Shown: piece after piece, positions 38,230-50,900 of the stretch
How positions within the stretch are numbered: position 1 is the first letter of the stretch
Layout: every line of letters begins with the position of its first letter
Source: Tipula vernalis
Lineage: Eukaryota > Arthropoda > Insecta > Diptera > Tipulidae
DNA: 64,000 bases
Assembly (NCBI GenBank): GCA_958295665.1
Contig: OY282558.1
Coordinates: 462,928,995-462,992,994, forward strand
Direction of reading: 5' to 3'
Notes under the pieces: model-generated
Told to the model about the DNA's origin: nothing
Database searches by the model: none
What the model saw: only the letters and a program-made list of their open reading frames with translations
Made by a program: the position numbers and the translations under genes

Positions 38230-38650
38230 TTAAAATACCTATATCAAGGAAAATACAGGGGTCCCAGAACTGAGCTCTACTGGACAGCATAATCTACATG
38301 ACCTAGACTAGAAAATATTTTATTTATTTTGAGGACTTTTTAACCCACCTGGTTTGCTTAGTGGGACAAACCAATCGAAAGTTTTTCGCTAATTTCAACA
38401 TTGTTTAATTTTCATATGACGATTTTGTGATCAATTGAGTCAAAAGCTTTTGAAATATCGACAAACAAGGCTAGGGTTTATGAAAATTGTTAGCTTCTTC
38501 AGTGGACTTCCCTACAGTAAACCCAAATTGTTTGCCATGTAAAAAATGTATTTTATTGAAGAGACGATATTTAACCTGTTTCTCAAACAGTTTAGTTGAG
38601 ATGCTCAAAAAGAAAGTCAGTCTTTTATTTTTTAGTTGAAACTCATCACC
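38230..38650 (-). pseudogene. Non-LTR retrotransposon reverse transcriptase fragment (decayed)
   Basis: Minus-strand translation from about 38640 downwards gives LSISTKLFEKQVKYRLFN, then KQFGFTVGKSTEEA. After a frameshift comes ALFVDISKAFDSIDHKIVI, and near 38270-38240 a corrupted GVPQGSVLGPLLF box (SSVLGPLYF after a stop). These are the fingers/palm motifs of LINE reverse transcriptases in their normal order. The FADD catalytic box, the endonuclease and the C-terminus are absent. At least one frameshift and several stops make it non-functional. The clade is not resolved. Confidence 0.75.
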
Positions 38651-40285
38651 CTTTTCAATGAATCAAAACTCTTTAAGAAGTCAGGTAAATCACCACAATC
38701 GAAACTTATAGTAGCTAAGTTTTCAGAATGCCGATCAAAAGCCAAAGACCAAATAATTATCAATTTCATTTGCTGGATCCCGCCCAAAAACTTCATCAAT
38801 TATTTTACAAGCACGTTTAGAAATTCTACTAGCTGAAATTTGTTGAGCTACAAATTTTCTTGAGCTTTTGATGTCACGATACGTGACACTCCGTTTAGCT
38901 AATCAGCGAGATTTTGGCTCCATGGAGCTGCAACATTATCTAGGGAATTTGTGAAAAAAAATTTTTTACCTATAATTTATCATAATTTATTGGTTACTAA
39001 GTCCTGCTAATTGATCTGCGCTGTAATTTTTTGAAAATGACTTTAAAAAATTGTAAGGTCTTACAATAAAGTTAGCACGCCAAATACCAACGACAAAAGA
39101 TCTGAATGATCAAGCTTGAAATTCTGATAATTGCTTTGCTGAACAAACAGTTAAGAAAGAGGAGTTATGTTGTAACACCACGCAATTGTTTTTTTCAATG
39201 TCCTGCTTGCAACAAAAATTAGTTTGCCACGCGAGTCTAATTATTCTAATTTTGACGAAGAACTACTATGCGGGTACTACTAACCGGCGGCTTAAAGTAC
39301 AAGGGGGGGGGGAGGAGGATTCTGATATTTCTACTTTTTTCCTGATAGATATATTTATAAATGATTGGCCTCTTCATTTTTTCTGATTAACAAGTCGAAA
39401 ATGTTGTGAATGCCATTATTTTTAATATATTTTGTTTATAAAAAGCCGAAAGAGTCTTATTGATTTAATACAGACAAACTTTCTCTTTCTATTAAAAATT
39501 TGGTCAAGTACATAAATTAAAGGAAATATTATTTTAAAAAAATATTTCGTAACGCGATTCTATTTATTCCAATTTTTTCTAATAAATTAAAATTTTTCTT
39601 CATTAGTCTATGGAAATAGCATTTCGTTTAAATTAATTTTGTTTTAATTTATAACAAATTATCAAATCGAAAACATTTCTTTTTGTATTTTTAATATTAT
39701 TTGAGAAGCCAAAATTATTACCGCATTTTCATTATTAGTTTATTAAACAAGCCTGACCAATTACTGTCAATTGTGCACATTAATATAATGAAATAATTTA
39801 ATTTATTACAAAATATTTGCATAAATATAATCGCGAACCTGATAACCTAAATTTTTTTGCCTGATTCTTATCAAACAAACATTTTGTTGACATTTGTTTT
39901 TAATTTGTGTAAATATAGTATGTAATATTTACTGGCCAATTATCAGAATTTGTTACCGAACCAATTTTGCTGCCAACTCATCTGTTGTGTGCCGATATAA
40001 CAAAGCTCGCACTTGCGCTACAATATAGATAATTCATTTTTAAGTGTTTATTTAACTAACAATATTTCTCACCATTTAATCATTTTATCCGATAATTGTC
40101 AGCATTTATTTCCGGATCAATTGTAATCTAATTTATTACATAAAGTTATTATAAATAGACCCGCGTGACAAATTGAGCTTATTGCAAGCGCAACATTGAA
40201 CAAATCTCTTATGTGGCGTTTTAACAAAACTCTCGCATGCGCAACATTAAGCTGTTTTTTTACTTATACCTGCTATAGCTGTTTA
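38651..40285. other. AT-rich spacer, no gene recognised
   Basis: It may include more diverged 5' sequence of the minus-strand LINE up to about 38900, where the frame is too broken to align by eye. A run of ten G (39303-39312) stands out in otherwise AT-rich DNA. GCCTGACCAATTA occurs at 39751 and again at 40509, bracketing a 0.77-kb interval that contains the pogo-like MITE, and GCGCAACATT recurs near 40190 and 40240. Confidence 0.5.
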
Positions 40286-40494
40286 CACCTGTCCCTCGAT
40301 TAACACGGTACTTGATTAACACGAATTTGATTTAACACGGTCAACGAATTGAGACAAAGTCTTTATTAACACGCAACCGCGTTAATCAAGTATCGTGTTA
40401 ATCGAGAGATACTGTATTAGTCGCTTTTAACACGGTTTTGAGTTACACGGTATTTTGGCGGAACGTAATTACCGTGTTAATCGAGGAACAGGTG
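40286..40494. mobile_element. pogo/Tigger-like MITE, 209 bp, with TA target duplication
   Basis: The left end starts CACCTGTCCCTCGATTAAC. The right end is its reverse complement over 25 bp with one mismatch. TA flanks both sides (40284-40285 and 40495-40496), as expected of Tc1/mariner-type integration. The interior repeats TTAACACG/CGTGTTAA many times in both orientations and has no coding capacity. The TCGATTAACACGG-type end is reminiscent of pogo/Tigger elements. That family assignment is tentative, but the MITE structure is directly visible. Confidence 0.8.
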
Positions 40495-40496
40495 TA

Positions 40497-43400
40497 TTTA
40501 ATTAGTATGCCTGACCAATTATTCATTTTAACTGACCATATTTTGGCGCTTAGTTGATTCAAAAAACAGGATAAACAAACACTTTTAGCTGACTTATGTA
40601 GCAGCGTTTGAAGAATCGTGTATAACAACAATGGAATACAAGTTCTGCCACTAAATGTAATTTAGAAAAATGACATATTAGCAAATAGTCGTCAAACAAA
40701 TGCATTAATTTTGAATGGGCTCCCCTCATTTTCTATATTCAATTGTGCCTAAAACTCTCTACAATAGAGCAATATTCCTCTAGATAAACTAAATAGTTCT
40801 TGTCTGTTTTGAATTAAAGTGATATAAAACGTAAGCATAGATGTACATATATGAATCAAGACATCACATAAATCACAGTTAGACAACCAGAGTTGAAGAG
40901 GGCAAATACAAAACCATTCTGATTTTATTACCCTAATTGAATACTCTAGAATATATAAACCAGGAATATCAAATTGTATACACACACACGCACGCATATA
41001 CACCTAGTTGGAGGAAACACAGATAATCTGAAATTGTAACATCAAATCACAATCAAGATAATTTTTTCCCATGTACGACTACGTTATATACCATATACAT
41101 ATTTGGTCTCGTATTCCTTCTGTACGAATGAAAAATTAAAGGTATCATCTTCATCTTTTCTGTGATACGATGGAAACAGAAAATTTTCGCAATGATTAAT
41201 TTTGTTGATAATTTTAACAGACGGCTATTATCCAGAAAGAAATAGTAGATTGAAAAGTATATATGTACCTTATAATATGTAGAAAGAACATAACATAATA
41301 TATAACATTTGGGTTGTGTGCTTAATTAAATTTATCGAGATTCTATTGATTTTGGGATGTAGTGTACACACCACAAAATCGTTGAAATATCAATTTCATA
41401 TAAAATACTCGAGTTTATAAAGACAATTTTAAGTAGCTTGAATAATTTTAATAAAAATCACTCGACAACAATTTGTATTCGGATCTCGTTTGAAAAATAA
41501 TAAAAATAAACGTAACGTAACAAAACGTAACAAAAAAAAAGGATTAGAAGAAAACCATACGATAAATGAAAATGTCCCTTTTTTGTTGTTATAGTCTATA
41601 ACGTTTTTCCTTCTATACTCTTAAGCAATAACATCTTTTCTTCATCTACATACTTATAATGTACATACGATTTTTTTATTTTTTATTCTTGGTCTGAATT
41701 CAGTTACCCAATGTATATAACTTTATTATTCTCTTCCTCGTGTACAAAAAAAAAATACCTATACCTACATAGACAACGTCTTGAAATTTGTAAATAAGAA
41801 TACCTTAAAAATTATGATAAGAATATATTCCAGTTTCTACCTGGCTGGGCAAAGGTATATCTAAATGGAAATGATTTTTGTTGTTGTTGTTGTAGCGATT
41901 TTCTTATGTTTCCATTATAGAATTTTTTAGTGCACACACATAGGGATACTGAAAAATACACAAAATCATTAAATTAAATAAAAAGTTCGTAAATATTTGT
42001 TTAATCAATTTAAATGTGTCCTTTTTGTTTTTGGCTCTTACAAAATTTTTATACTACTCGTTTATAAAATTATTTCTGTTTGGTGGAATCAGCATACCGG
42101 AAGAAAATTTAAAGATTACAACATCAACAAAAAGTTATGGGTTCCAAACAACTTAGTTATAAAAAAAATATATTTCATGCATTCATCTTGCGTTTAAGGT
42201 AAATTGGAGGATTTAAAGATAACTGCGTGCTTATTTCAATATTTAATAACATTCGACTATCAAAACGCTTCAAACAGAGTTTCTAGATTTGTTTTCTAGA
42301 TATTTCATTGGAAGGCAAGAAATGTAAGATGGCACCTTTTTTATAATTGTTTTATAGTCCTTATTCATTTATCTTAAAAATAATTTTCGGGTAAATAATT
42401 TTTTTTTTATAATATATTCTATATATAAATAAAACACCACGCGGATGAAATTTTTGAATAACTGACACCACTTATAAAACAATAACAATAACAAAAAAAA
42501 AATCATATTCCATACATTTTTTTTATTCACTGCACAAAACATGTCTTCTGGTCCCATATAAAGAATTTGTGATTTGACGTATTTTTCTCCTATAATGTAT
42601 GAATATATATAAAATTGAACATTTAACAATGTTTACCAAAAAACTTTTCACATCAGTGTTAAATGTCTTGTTTACAACATTGTTAAAATCAATCACGCAA
42701 TTTATATAAATGTACCTACATTGTATACGTATAGAACAGTTTGATTGGACATTCGTATATAAGTGTGTAGCTCTCTTCTATAACAATATATGTATAAAAT
42801 GTATTAAAGAAAACACAAATCTCGACATATAGATAATCAATATTAGCCACATGTAACACAATGACCGTATAGCCTTAAACCCATGTTCATCAAAAAAAAA
42901 AAAACATATGTAACCAGAAACTTACTCTATTACCATTTATTATTCATTTATTTTTATTCATGTTTCGATTAAAAGAGATTAAGGGGAGCTGTTTTCGTGC
43001 CAAAATCAGGTAAAAATAAAAACAAATCAGATTTTGAGGATTTACCTATAAAAATATACCCATTTTTATATTGAGTGGTGAAGGATTTTTTTTTTTTTAG
43101 GAAACATTTTAGTTTATCTATTTAAGCAGAGGTGTATTGATAACCTTATGTAATGTACAAATCGAATACAACCATAAATATAAATCCTACTATCCATAAA
43201 GGATCATATTATTATATCGGTTTTGGGAAATATTGGCTTTTGTTGTTATTGTTGTTGAACAAAAAGAAAAGGATATTTTATTTTCTATAATACCGTTGTT
43301 GTTCCATCTTTAGACTTAGATAATCTACTGTTTACTGATTTTGAAATTTTTATTTATGCACTTGTTCTTTTCTATTATATTTTAATAAGAATTAATTGAC

Positions 43401-44522
43401 ACCATTGTTCAACTCAATTCTGAAGTTACAAAATTGAGTTGAATGTCTATTTTAAATTTATTTGAAGTGAATTACAATGTAGGTAATGAACATTTTATTT
43501 ATGACACAAATTAACTACTCATATATAATGTATAAACTTTATGCAGCTTGTTATTGGTAACAATATAGGCGATGGACGTAAACAGAATAAGATTAAAGGC
43601 TGGACCAGCGAATCAGTAAGAACTTAACATAATGGTACAATATATAGACTTAATATTATTGACCATGATTAATCATTAACAATTTTTCGTTCAGTTTCGA
43701 TAAATTCCCTTGTCACTTTATCTCGACTTAACACATTTTCGCTAAAACTGAAGATAATGTCAAAATACCTTGCCTAGCTCGGATCGGATATTAGTTCAAT
43801 TTTTGGCGTACTATAATACATAATTTTTATATTAATTTGTATAAAATAAAATGGAAAATAATAAATAGAATATATGTAAATGGATTTTATCAATGTAGTG
43901 TTTAGTGAAGACATACTATATTACAAGAAAAAAAAACAAGACATATTTATGACAAGTAGTGATACGGATTTATTCTTTAAGCCACATTATGAAATCTGAA
44001 TGAATTAAAATGGTTCTTGTAATTCTTAAAATTCTTGGCATAATTTTTGATCAATTGCTTACTTGTGCATCGCGGTATAGGAATAAATTGGTCTTACAGA
44101 TTGGCTAGCCGACATGTCAGGTTTTCCGTATTTCGTTGAAATCCATAAGATTTGTTATTGACTCGCTGGTTATTGGTGCACCTTACTATAAAAGTCGCCA
44201 ACAGAAAACATTCAAGATTTGTATTTTTTATATTCTATAATTGTTAAAAATACCTGCTATTGAAAATTAATATGTCTGATTATAGAAACGGTTTGTTGTT
44301 CAATAAATGAAATAAAATAAATTGTTACGCCAAACGCTGTACTACAATTAGTTAACACAACGAATCTGAAAAGGCTATATAAACTGATAAAATACGATGT
44401 TTCTCCTTTGGTAAATGTTTGCGTGAGAAATGAGGCCTTGACTGAACTTTTAAAAATTTAAATTTTTTAATGTTAATGTTGTTATTTATTTTATTTATAT
44501 ATTTCGCCCAATCAATACACCA
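40497..44522. other. AT-rich spacer with microsatellite patches, no gene recognised
   Basis: It contains CA/CG dinucleotide repeats near 40980-41000, five TTG triplets at 41878-41893, many A or T homopolymers and TATATG-rich stretches. Short frames such as 40749-41003 and 42369-42629 are low-complexity with no motif. It could be intergenic or intronic. Confidence 0.5.
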
Positions 44523-45618
44523 CCATACAATTTTGTCAGCAATTTCTAAGCTCTTTGAGGCGATTTTGTTCAAATACATTTTTTTTAACATCAATAATAG
44601 ATTATCAATTAGTCAGCATGGTTTTTTCAAAGGCAGATCAACTACAACTAATCTCATTGAGTTTCAACGGGAAACTATTGATGCATTTGATTCTTATAGT
44701 CAACTAGATGTTGTCTATACTGACTTCACAAAAGCGTTTGACTCAGTTCAGCATCAAATCATCTTAAAAAAACTAAATAATTTTGGATTTTCTCGAAAAT
44801 TCATTGCTTTGGTGTAATCGTATTTAACTAGCCGTACCCATTATGTTAATTTGAAGGGTATCAAGTCGAATTTAATAAACGTTCTTTCGGGAGTGCCTCA
44901 GGGCTCACACCTGGGTCCTCAATCATTTGATATTTGTAAACGATGTGCTGGACATCGTTCAAATGTAAACGATGTACTGGACATCGTTCATGGGCTCTTT
45001 ACTATTCGACGCACATTGAACGAATAGAAAAAATTCAAAAAAAGTTCACACGGCTAATGTTTTTTAATTTTAATCTTTTTAATATTAATAGAAGGCTTAC
45101 GTATTGCGAAAACTTAATTAATATGCCAAGTTACTATTTAAGATGTATTGTTATGAATCTTGAGTCCTTGGCGACCAGACGTTGTTTTGCTGTAGCTTAA
45201 ATGCTAGAATTAATAGCCCTTTTATACTTTCGCGTTTAAATCTGTATGCTCCTGTAAGACAACTTAGAACTAGATCTTTATTGTTTTCTGACTTCCGACA
45301 TTCTAACTATTCAGTTAACGAGTCAATTAATTTTATGATTGTAAACTTTAATCATTTCGAAGATATCTTTGATTTCGGAATGACGAAGGAGAGGTATAAA
45401 CATAATTTGAGGAATTAGTTAAATGAAATGCATTTAATTCTAAGATACTTATTTCTATTATTTTGTAAATATATTATAGCCTTTTGTTTCGTCATATATA
45501 TTTATTTTATTATATATTTGTAATTGTAAATGTTCATAGTCATTAGGGAACAAATCCTGTAGATTATTATTGTAAATAAATAAAAATAAAAAAATACAAA
45601 ATAAAAAAATACAAAATA
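44523..45618 (+). pseudogene. Non-LTR retrotransposon, 5'-truncated and internally deleted
   Basis: The reverse-transcriptase part gives AISKLFEAILFKY, then SQHGFFKGRSTTTNL, VVYTDFTKAFDSVQH, SYLTSRTHYV and SGVPQGSHLGP in order (44523-44925), with an in-frame TAA at 44815-44817. After a NDVLDIV segment the sequence jumps to the element's C-terminal domain (YYSTHIERIEKIQKKFTR, then RRLTYCENLINMPS), ending at a stop near 45418. The FADD catalytic box is lost in the jump. A 29-bp segment is tandemly duplicated at the break (44936-44964, 44965-44993). A short 3' UTR ends in A-rich sequence by 45618, as expected of a LINE tail. It belongs to the Jockey/CR1 group broadly. Confidence 0.85.
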
Positions 45619-45666
45619 TATTTCCATTTTAAATATATCTATTCAAAACATATTCCATGGAAAATA

Positions 45667-46059
45667 CACTCGAAAGTCGATTATCTGGTATGATTGGGTC
45701 AGCAGGCTTTCCGGATAATCAACAATACGGGTTAATTGGATTTTTTTTTTATTACATAATAGAAACAAAAGAACATCCATCAAAGACATACATTAGATTT
45801 ATTTTTATATTTTTAGTAAATGATTTATTTTTGAAAATAAGTAACAACATTTAATTAAAAGTTTAATTAATTAAGTTTATCATATTGTTGTAGACTCTCT
45901 GCAAGCTAATTCGTAAAAAAGAAGTGATTTTATCTAAATTTCAAGAAAAAATAAAAAGGAAATGAAAAATCTTGATTAATCAATGAAAAACAAGAGACAA
46001 AAATCGCGCATAATAGAGTCTCAGGTATAATTGAGTCCCGGATAATCAAGTTTCAATGG
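45667..46059. mobile_element. Probable non-autonomous pogo-like element, ~393 bp
   Basis: The left end CACTCGAAAGTCGATTATC and the reverse complement of the right end (CCATTGAAACTTGATTATCC) match at about 16 of 22 positions, and TA lies outside each end. Internal copies of CCGGATAATCAA are present near both ends. No transposase is visible. The inverted repeats are imperfect, so the boundaries are tentative. Confidence 0.5.
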
Positions 46060-46061
46060 TA

Positions 46062-47574
46062 TATTTTTTGCTCAAATGGCGCCACTAATAAATACATTTT
46101 TCTTATTTGATAATAAAAGATATACAGCCATCAAAACCAAATTCACAAAAAAAAATAAATTGAGCCTTCTTCCTATTTGAATAGGAATAAAATTTTGTCC
46201 AAAGTAAGAGCCAAGAATAATTTTTCTTTTACTTTAAACAGTTGGCACGAAGCTCTAAAAATATAATTTATTATGTAGAATGTTTACAAATATAAAATAA
46301 CGACAACAAATTATTGAATAAAGTATAATTAATTCCAAATGATATTTTACAAAATTTAAAATTGAGAATTAATTTGTTTAATAGCAACTCATAAAACTAT
46401 ATTGGTAAACTATAATATATTGTTAAACACATACTTATGAATATCATTGGAAACCTTAGTAAACCCTGCTTTTATTTATTGCAAAAGAATTAAATAGTCT
46501 GCGCACATTTTCTTTAAGCTTATAAAATTACAAAAAATTGAAATCATTACGACTAAGGAAACCAGTACCTTAAGTTGCACTACCTATTAAAACTATTTTG
46601 AAAAAATTTCCTAAACCCCAAAACTATTTTGAAAAAATATTTCACAAAACTGCTAGAGCCAGACAAATCACTAATAGAAACAAACATAACTTATACTAAA
46701 AAACCAAAATGTATTTAACTAGCGTTTTCTTACCTTTGCAGCTTCCACAGACCAGACGAAAATTATACTCAAACAACTATAAATGAATTTGTTTACCAGA
46801 AAAATTCTAAATTCATAGAAACGCAGATGGGTACTGTTTACGCGCATAAATACAGCGGAGCAGTATAAGTATACACTATGCCGTTTGTATGGCGGGAAAA
46901 GTACTTAGGGTTCGGTTTCTTCAATGCAGCTCTTTCTTCGAGGAAGTTTAAAATAAAATCAATTAAGAATTGCAACATCCGATCTGGCTAAAATGTTTCG
47001 CCCCAATTAGAGCATGCTTCGAACCAAACGGTCAAAACTAATAAAAAAACGGTACACATTACCAAAAGTTGGACTCTCTCTTTCTTATAAATACATTTTG
47101 TTAAGGTAAGTACGTTTTAAAAGCGAGTAAAGTCCTTGCAAATGTAAAACGTATCGCAAATGTAATCGCAGTATTAAAACTAGCCGATAAATAAACTAAT
47201 TTATTACACATATATAAACGAACTGTCTGGTATTCGATTTCCAAACAACAGATAACTCAACAGCATTATCAAATCGATAAAATATAATATTCAACCAGTG
47301 CACATCTAAGAACAATAGAACTAAAGAGAGTAAATATCGACAAAGAACAACAGTACATACTCGTATTACATATATATGATAGGGAAACTACATTTTCCGA
47401 ATATACTACATTAAACTTAGGTAATCGAATTTTTCAATTGAAAAATCTACTATCTTGTGAAATTTAATCTAACATTATTTTATTTGTTTTCACAAATTGA
47501 TTTTCGATTTCAAATAAATTATGGTTTTATGTACCATGTACGAATTTATACGTTTCGATGTTAGAAAAAAAAAC
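46062..47574. other. AT-rich spacer, no gene recognised
   Basis: A-rich and T-rich tracts with no reading frame of note. A less AT-rich patch at about 46810-46990 shows no motif I can identify. Confidence 0.5.
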
Positions 47575-47576
47575 TA

Positions 47577-49042
47577 CACTGTCTCAAAAAATTGTTCGCA
47601 CGGTTAAAGAAACATTGATAAAAAAACAATTACAAATCAAACAAACAATTCAGTTTTTACTTTTTTTAAACTCAAATTACTATGCAAACATCCTAAAACG
47701 ATCTCAAATAATTGCCTGGACACTTACACGTTTGTGAAAATTAACACTAGGACATTAACAATATATTATTTATTGTACTCCTATTTTCAACTAACGGTAA
47801 ATTGCGAAATTTCTTTTTGCGTAAAAGTTAATTAAGATTAAAAATATTGTCCAGTTAATTAAAAATGTGTGATTCTTGTACCAAAAATAGTATAGAAATT
47901 AAAAAATTGATCATTAAATTGGTGAGTGAAGGTGAAAGTTTATAGCAAATTTCCAAAATAAAAGTAACATATTATCCAGAGCTCCCAAAAAACCAAAACG
48001 CCAGAGATGGTTGCTGGGCGTGATCGCAACCGAAAGTTGAATAATCGTCAAATACATCTAATAGAGAAGGAAATAAAACAGAATCGAAAGCTTAGTGCTC
48101 CAACGATCGTTGCCAAAGTTTATCAACGCGAAAAAGGAGCAATAAAACCTCAGACAATACGTAATATTTTGGATAAACAAGAGTATCGTCGATGTGCGAC
48201 ACGCAAGAAATGTATTTGCCGACAAAAAAAAACATTAAAAGCGCTTGGAATATGCATTGGGATATGTGAGTGAGCCCGAAGAATTCTGGGAAAATGTTAT
48301 TCCCTCGGACGAAGGTAAATTAAATCTTTTTGGTTCAGACGGGCGAGTTATGGTGTGGCGAAAACCCAACACTGAGCTTGAGTAAAACATGGTGGCGGAA
48401 GTATAATGGTTTGGGGAGCTTTTAGCTGAAGGGGTGTAGGACATTTAACCTTCATTGAAACCAAAATGAAGCGGTTTAATTATTTGAATATTTTGAATGA
48501 AAATATGTTAATAAGTGCTGAGAAAATAGGACATGGGCAAGATTTTTGCTCCGTACATGACAATGACCCGAAGCATTCGTTAAAGCTGATCAAGGAAAGA
48601 TTATTGTACAATGTGTATTCGACACTTCTTTATCATCCCCGGCCACCAGATCTCAACCCCATTGATCATTTATGCCATTATTTGGAGCGAAAGATCCTTG
48701 AACATCAATAAGATAAGGAACAATTAAAATGGGTCATTGTGGAGGAATGGGCCAAAAATTCCACCCGAAATATCTCGGAAGTTGGCTTTCTCAATTAAAA
48801 GAAGGTTGCAAATTGTCATTGCATGAATAGGTTACAACACTACTATATTAGACTTAAATTTTTTACCAAATTCCCTCAACTTCTTTGTGCGTACGGACAC
48901 AAGGCTGTTTAAATAGTAAATCATTTTAAACGTGAAAATAAATTAATTTACATAAAAAATGAATTTGTTGTTTGATTTGTAATTGTTTTTTTATCAATAT
49001 TTTCTTAATCGAGTGCTGTACGGACAATTTTTTGATAGAGTG
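47577..49042 (+). mobile_element. Tc1-like DNA transposon, 1466 bp, both ends present, inactive
   Basis: The ends are inverted repeats of about 70 bp. The left begins CACTGTCTCAAAAAATTGT, and the right, reverse-complemented, begins CACTCTATCAAAAAATTGT. Both continue to a shared ATTGATAAAAAAACAATTAC segment. TA flanks both sides (47575-47576 and 49043-49044), the target duplication of Tc1/mariner elements. The enclosed transposase is broken, so the copy can move only with help from an active relative, if at all. Confidence 0.9.
47865..48846 (+). pseudogene. Tc1-like transposase pseudogene (DD34D)
   Basis: The frame opens at ATG 47865 with a helix-turn-helix region (IIKLVSEGESL) and meets TAG at 47943-47945. 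The paired-like DNA-binding part continues (RDRNRKLNNRQIHLI, then SAPTIVAKVY and TIRNILDKQEYRR). A frameshift occurs in or near the A run around 48222-48240. The catalytic region follows: SDEGKLNLFGSDGRV (first D), VWGAFS followed by TGA where Arg/Trp is usual, HDNDPKHS (second D) and PPDLNPIDHL. There are 34 residues between the second D and the last acidic position, as in Tc1 DD34E, but the last residue is D where E is expected. Stops also occur near 48382 and after LEHQ at 48711. The family is clear and activity is excluded by these breaks. Confidence 0.88.
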
Positions 49043-49044
49043 TA

Positions 49045-50479
49045 TAATATTATAATTTATGAAAAATATTGATTATTATATGGTTTTTTATTTTAATAAT
49101 TCGATATTTTTTCCTTATTTCAGATGGTCGATGAGATTGATTTAAACAATATGATATACAATATTATAAAATAAATGTAGCCTTATTATTACCTATTAAA
49201 AATTAGTAATTACAAATGAATTTTGCTTGCTGTTTTAATATTTATAATTTTTGAAATGAGAACAGTGGTGCAACGGTAGGTCATTCTCTTTAAATATTTA
49301 AATACAATAGTTAATGTTACATTCTTCTATACATAATCTATAAACATTATTGAAATTAATAACTATTTACTTATAATTTTGAAAAAAGCAAAAGAAAAAA
49401 AAAATATTTTAAAGTTTTTTTGAGATTATGTTACGGGTAGACACTAGGTAAACACTCTTCAGAATGCAATAGACCCTTTAATTTTGAAGAAGCGTCAATG
49501 CTGGCGTTTCAAACAAAAAAAGTTAACAAACGTTTAATTTTATTAATAAAATTTTATTATTAATTATGTGCTACATCATTAAAAATTTTAACACAATTAA
49601 CTATAAAATAGACTATAAGTAACAGACTTTAAGATAATGCGTCGTGTTGCGCTATACAAATTCTCCCAATCAGTTTATAAACTATTATTATCCAGAAACC
49701 AAGTGCATTTTATTCACGTTAAACATTATTTAGTTTTTTTCAGTTCGTACTGGTTGAAATATTGATTTTTGACTCGAGGAAGAATCAAATGTTATGCCAC
49801 ATTACTAAGTCATTTTTTTAAATGACCATATGATGATTGCTCTTATTCCTCTTCTATTACTGAGCTGTTACTCTTCTTCTATTACATAGCTTGTCTTTTT
49901 CTCTCATGTACCAATTTATTATTAAACGGAATTTGAAATAACTCATATCACATTTATAAAAATCACATTTGTATTGGCGATTAATGAAATGGAAATCACA
50001 ACAATTCTCCACAAATTTCTGCATCCAGCTACTCGTATAGCAAACCACAAGTTTTTCGGCACACGATTTAAACCGAAAATCTTACAATGGAACCTTTTGA
50101 CCTGCCAAATTCAAAAAATTATATAAACTATTCAAAGTTGTGAGACTTAAACGAAAACATTTTTTTACCAGCAACCAATCCCTTTTTAGAGATTAAAACC
50201 ATCCCTTCCAAACTATCCCCATCTTTTTACTCCATTTTTTTTTGGTAAAACAAATTGGTAATTATTCCTCATAAAAAGTACACGTAATCGACAGTAAATT
50301 AGATTATCAGGGTCGCATCTCAGGTTTTTAGGGGATGAACTTACCTTTTTTTTCGCAAAACCCATTACTGACGACCATACTCGTTTGGGGACGCCACTTT
50401 AAAAAGTAAATTCTGCGAATCTAACTAACGGATTTAAAACATTTTTGTTTCTCGATTATTTATCGTTCGATTAAGAGAT
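49045..50479. other. AT-rich spacer, no gene recognised
   Basis: No open frame with recognisable content. The minus-strand frame at 49857-50048 has no motif and is probably chance. Confidence 0.5.
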
Positions 50480-50900
50480 CGTTACCTTGAAATCAACGAA
50501 ATATTGCAGCAATGATGAAATTGGAATTTCAAAATATCTGATGTTCAAAGGGATGAGATTCGGGTACAAAAATTGGATCTTAACTAGTTCGAGTGGATAT
50601 TGTTACGCTCTCGACATTTATGGTGGAAAACTAGCCGACGAATCAGGGTTAAGGAAGCCCATTTTTTCAAAAAATGGAAAACAGATTTTCTTTGAAATTT
50701 TTTTTTTTTATTTATGCTCATTACTAATTATTACCCTATGATTGCATTTTGAAAGTTTTTTAACATGTTGTTATTGTTTAGCCATTAACGGGGTAAGGAG
50801 TGGTCTTAACCCATCAAAAGGACTTTTTCGTTTCGACTGCCAACAATTATTACAAATGGTAAAAAAGTATTCCATGTTAGTTTCAAATTGAATCCAAGTA
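50480..50900 (+). pseudogene. piggyBac-like transposase fragment
   Basis: The frame from 50487 reads YLMFKGMRFGYKNWI then LTSSSGYCYALDIYGGK. This matches the conserved piggyBac-family segment in which KPxRxGYKxW is followed by a GYxxxFxxYxGK turn. The next residues (KQIFFEIFFFYLCSLL) fit the following FFDNFFTS-type segment. Near 50820 another reading (TFSFRLPTIITNGKKVF) loosely resembles the downstream region. The amino-terminal region, the remaining catalytic aspartates and the termini are not recognisable, and no TTAA-flanked ends were found. It is a decayed internal fragment. Confidence 0.62.

Noticed and set aside
48235..48444. Minus-strand 69-residue frame
   Set aside because: Antisense to the Tc1 transposase pseudogene.
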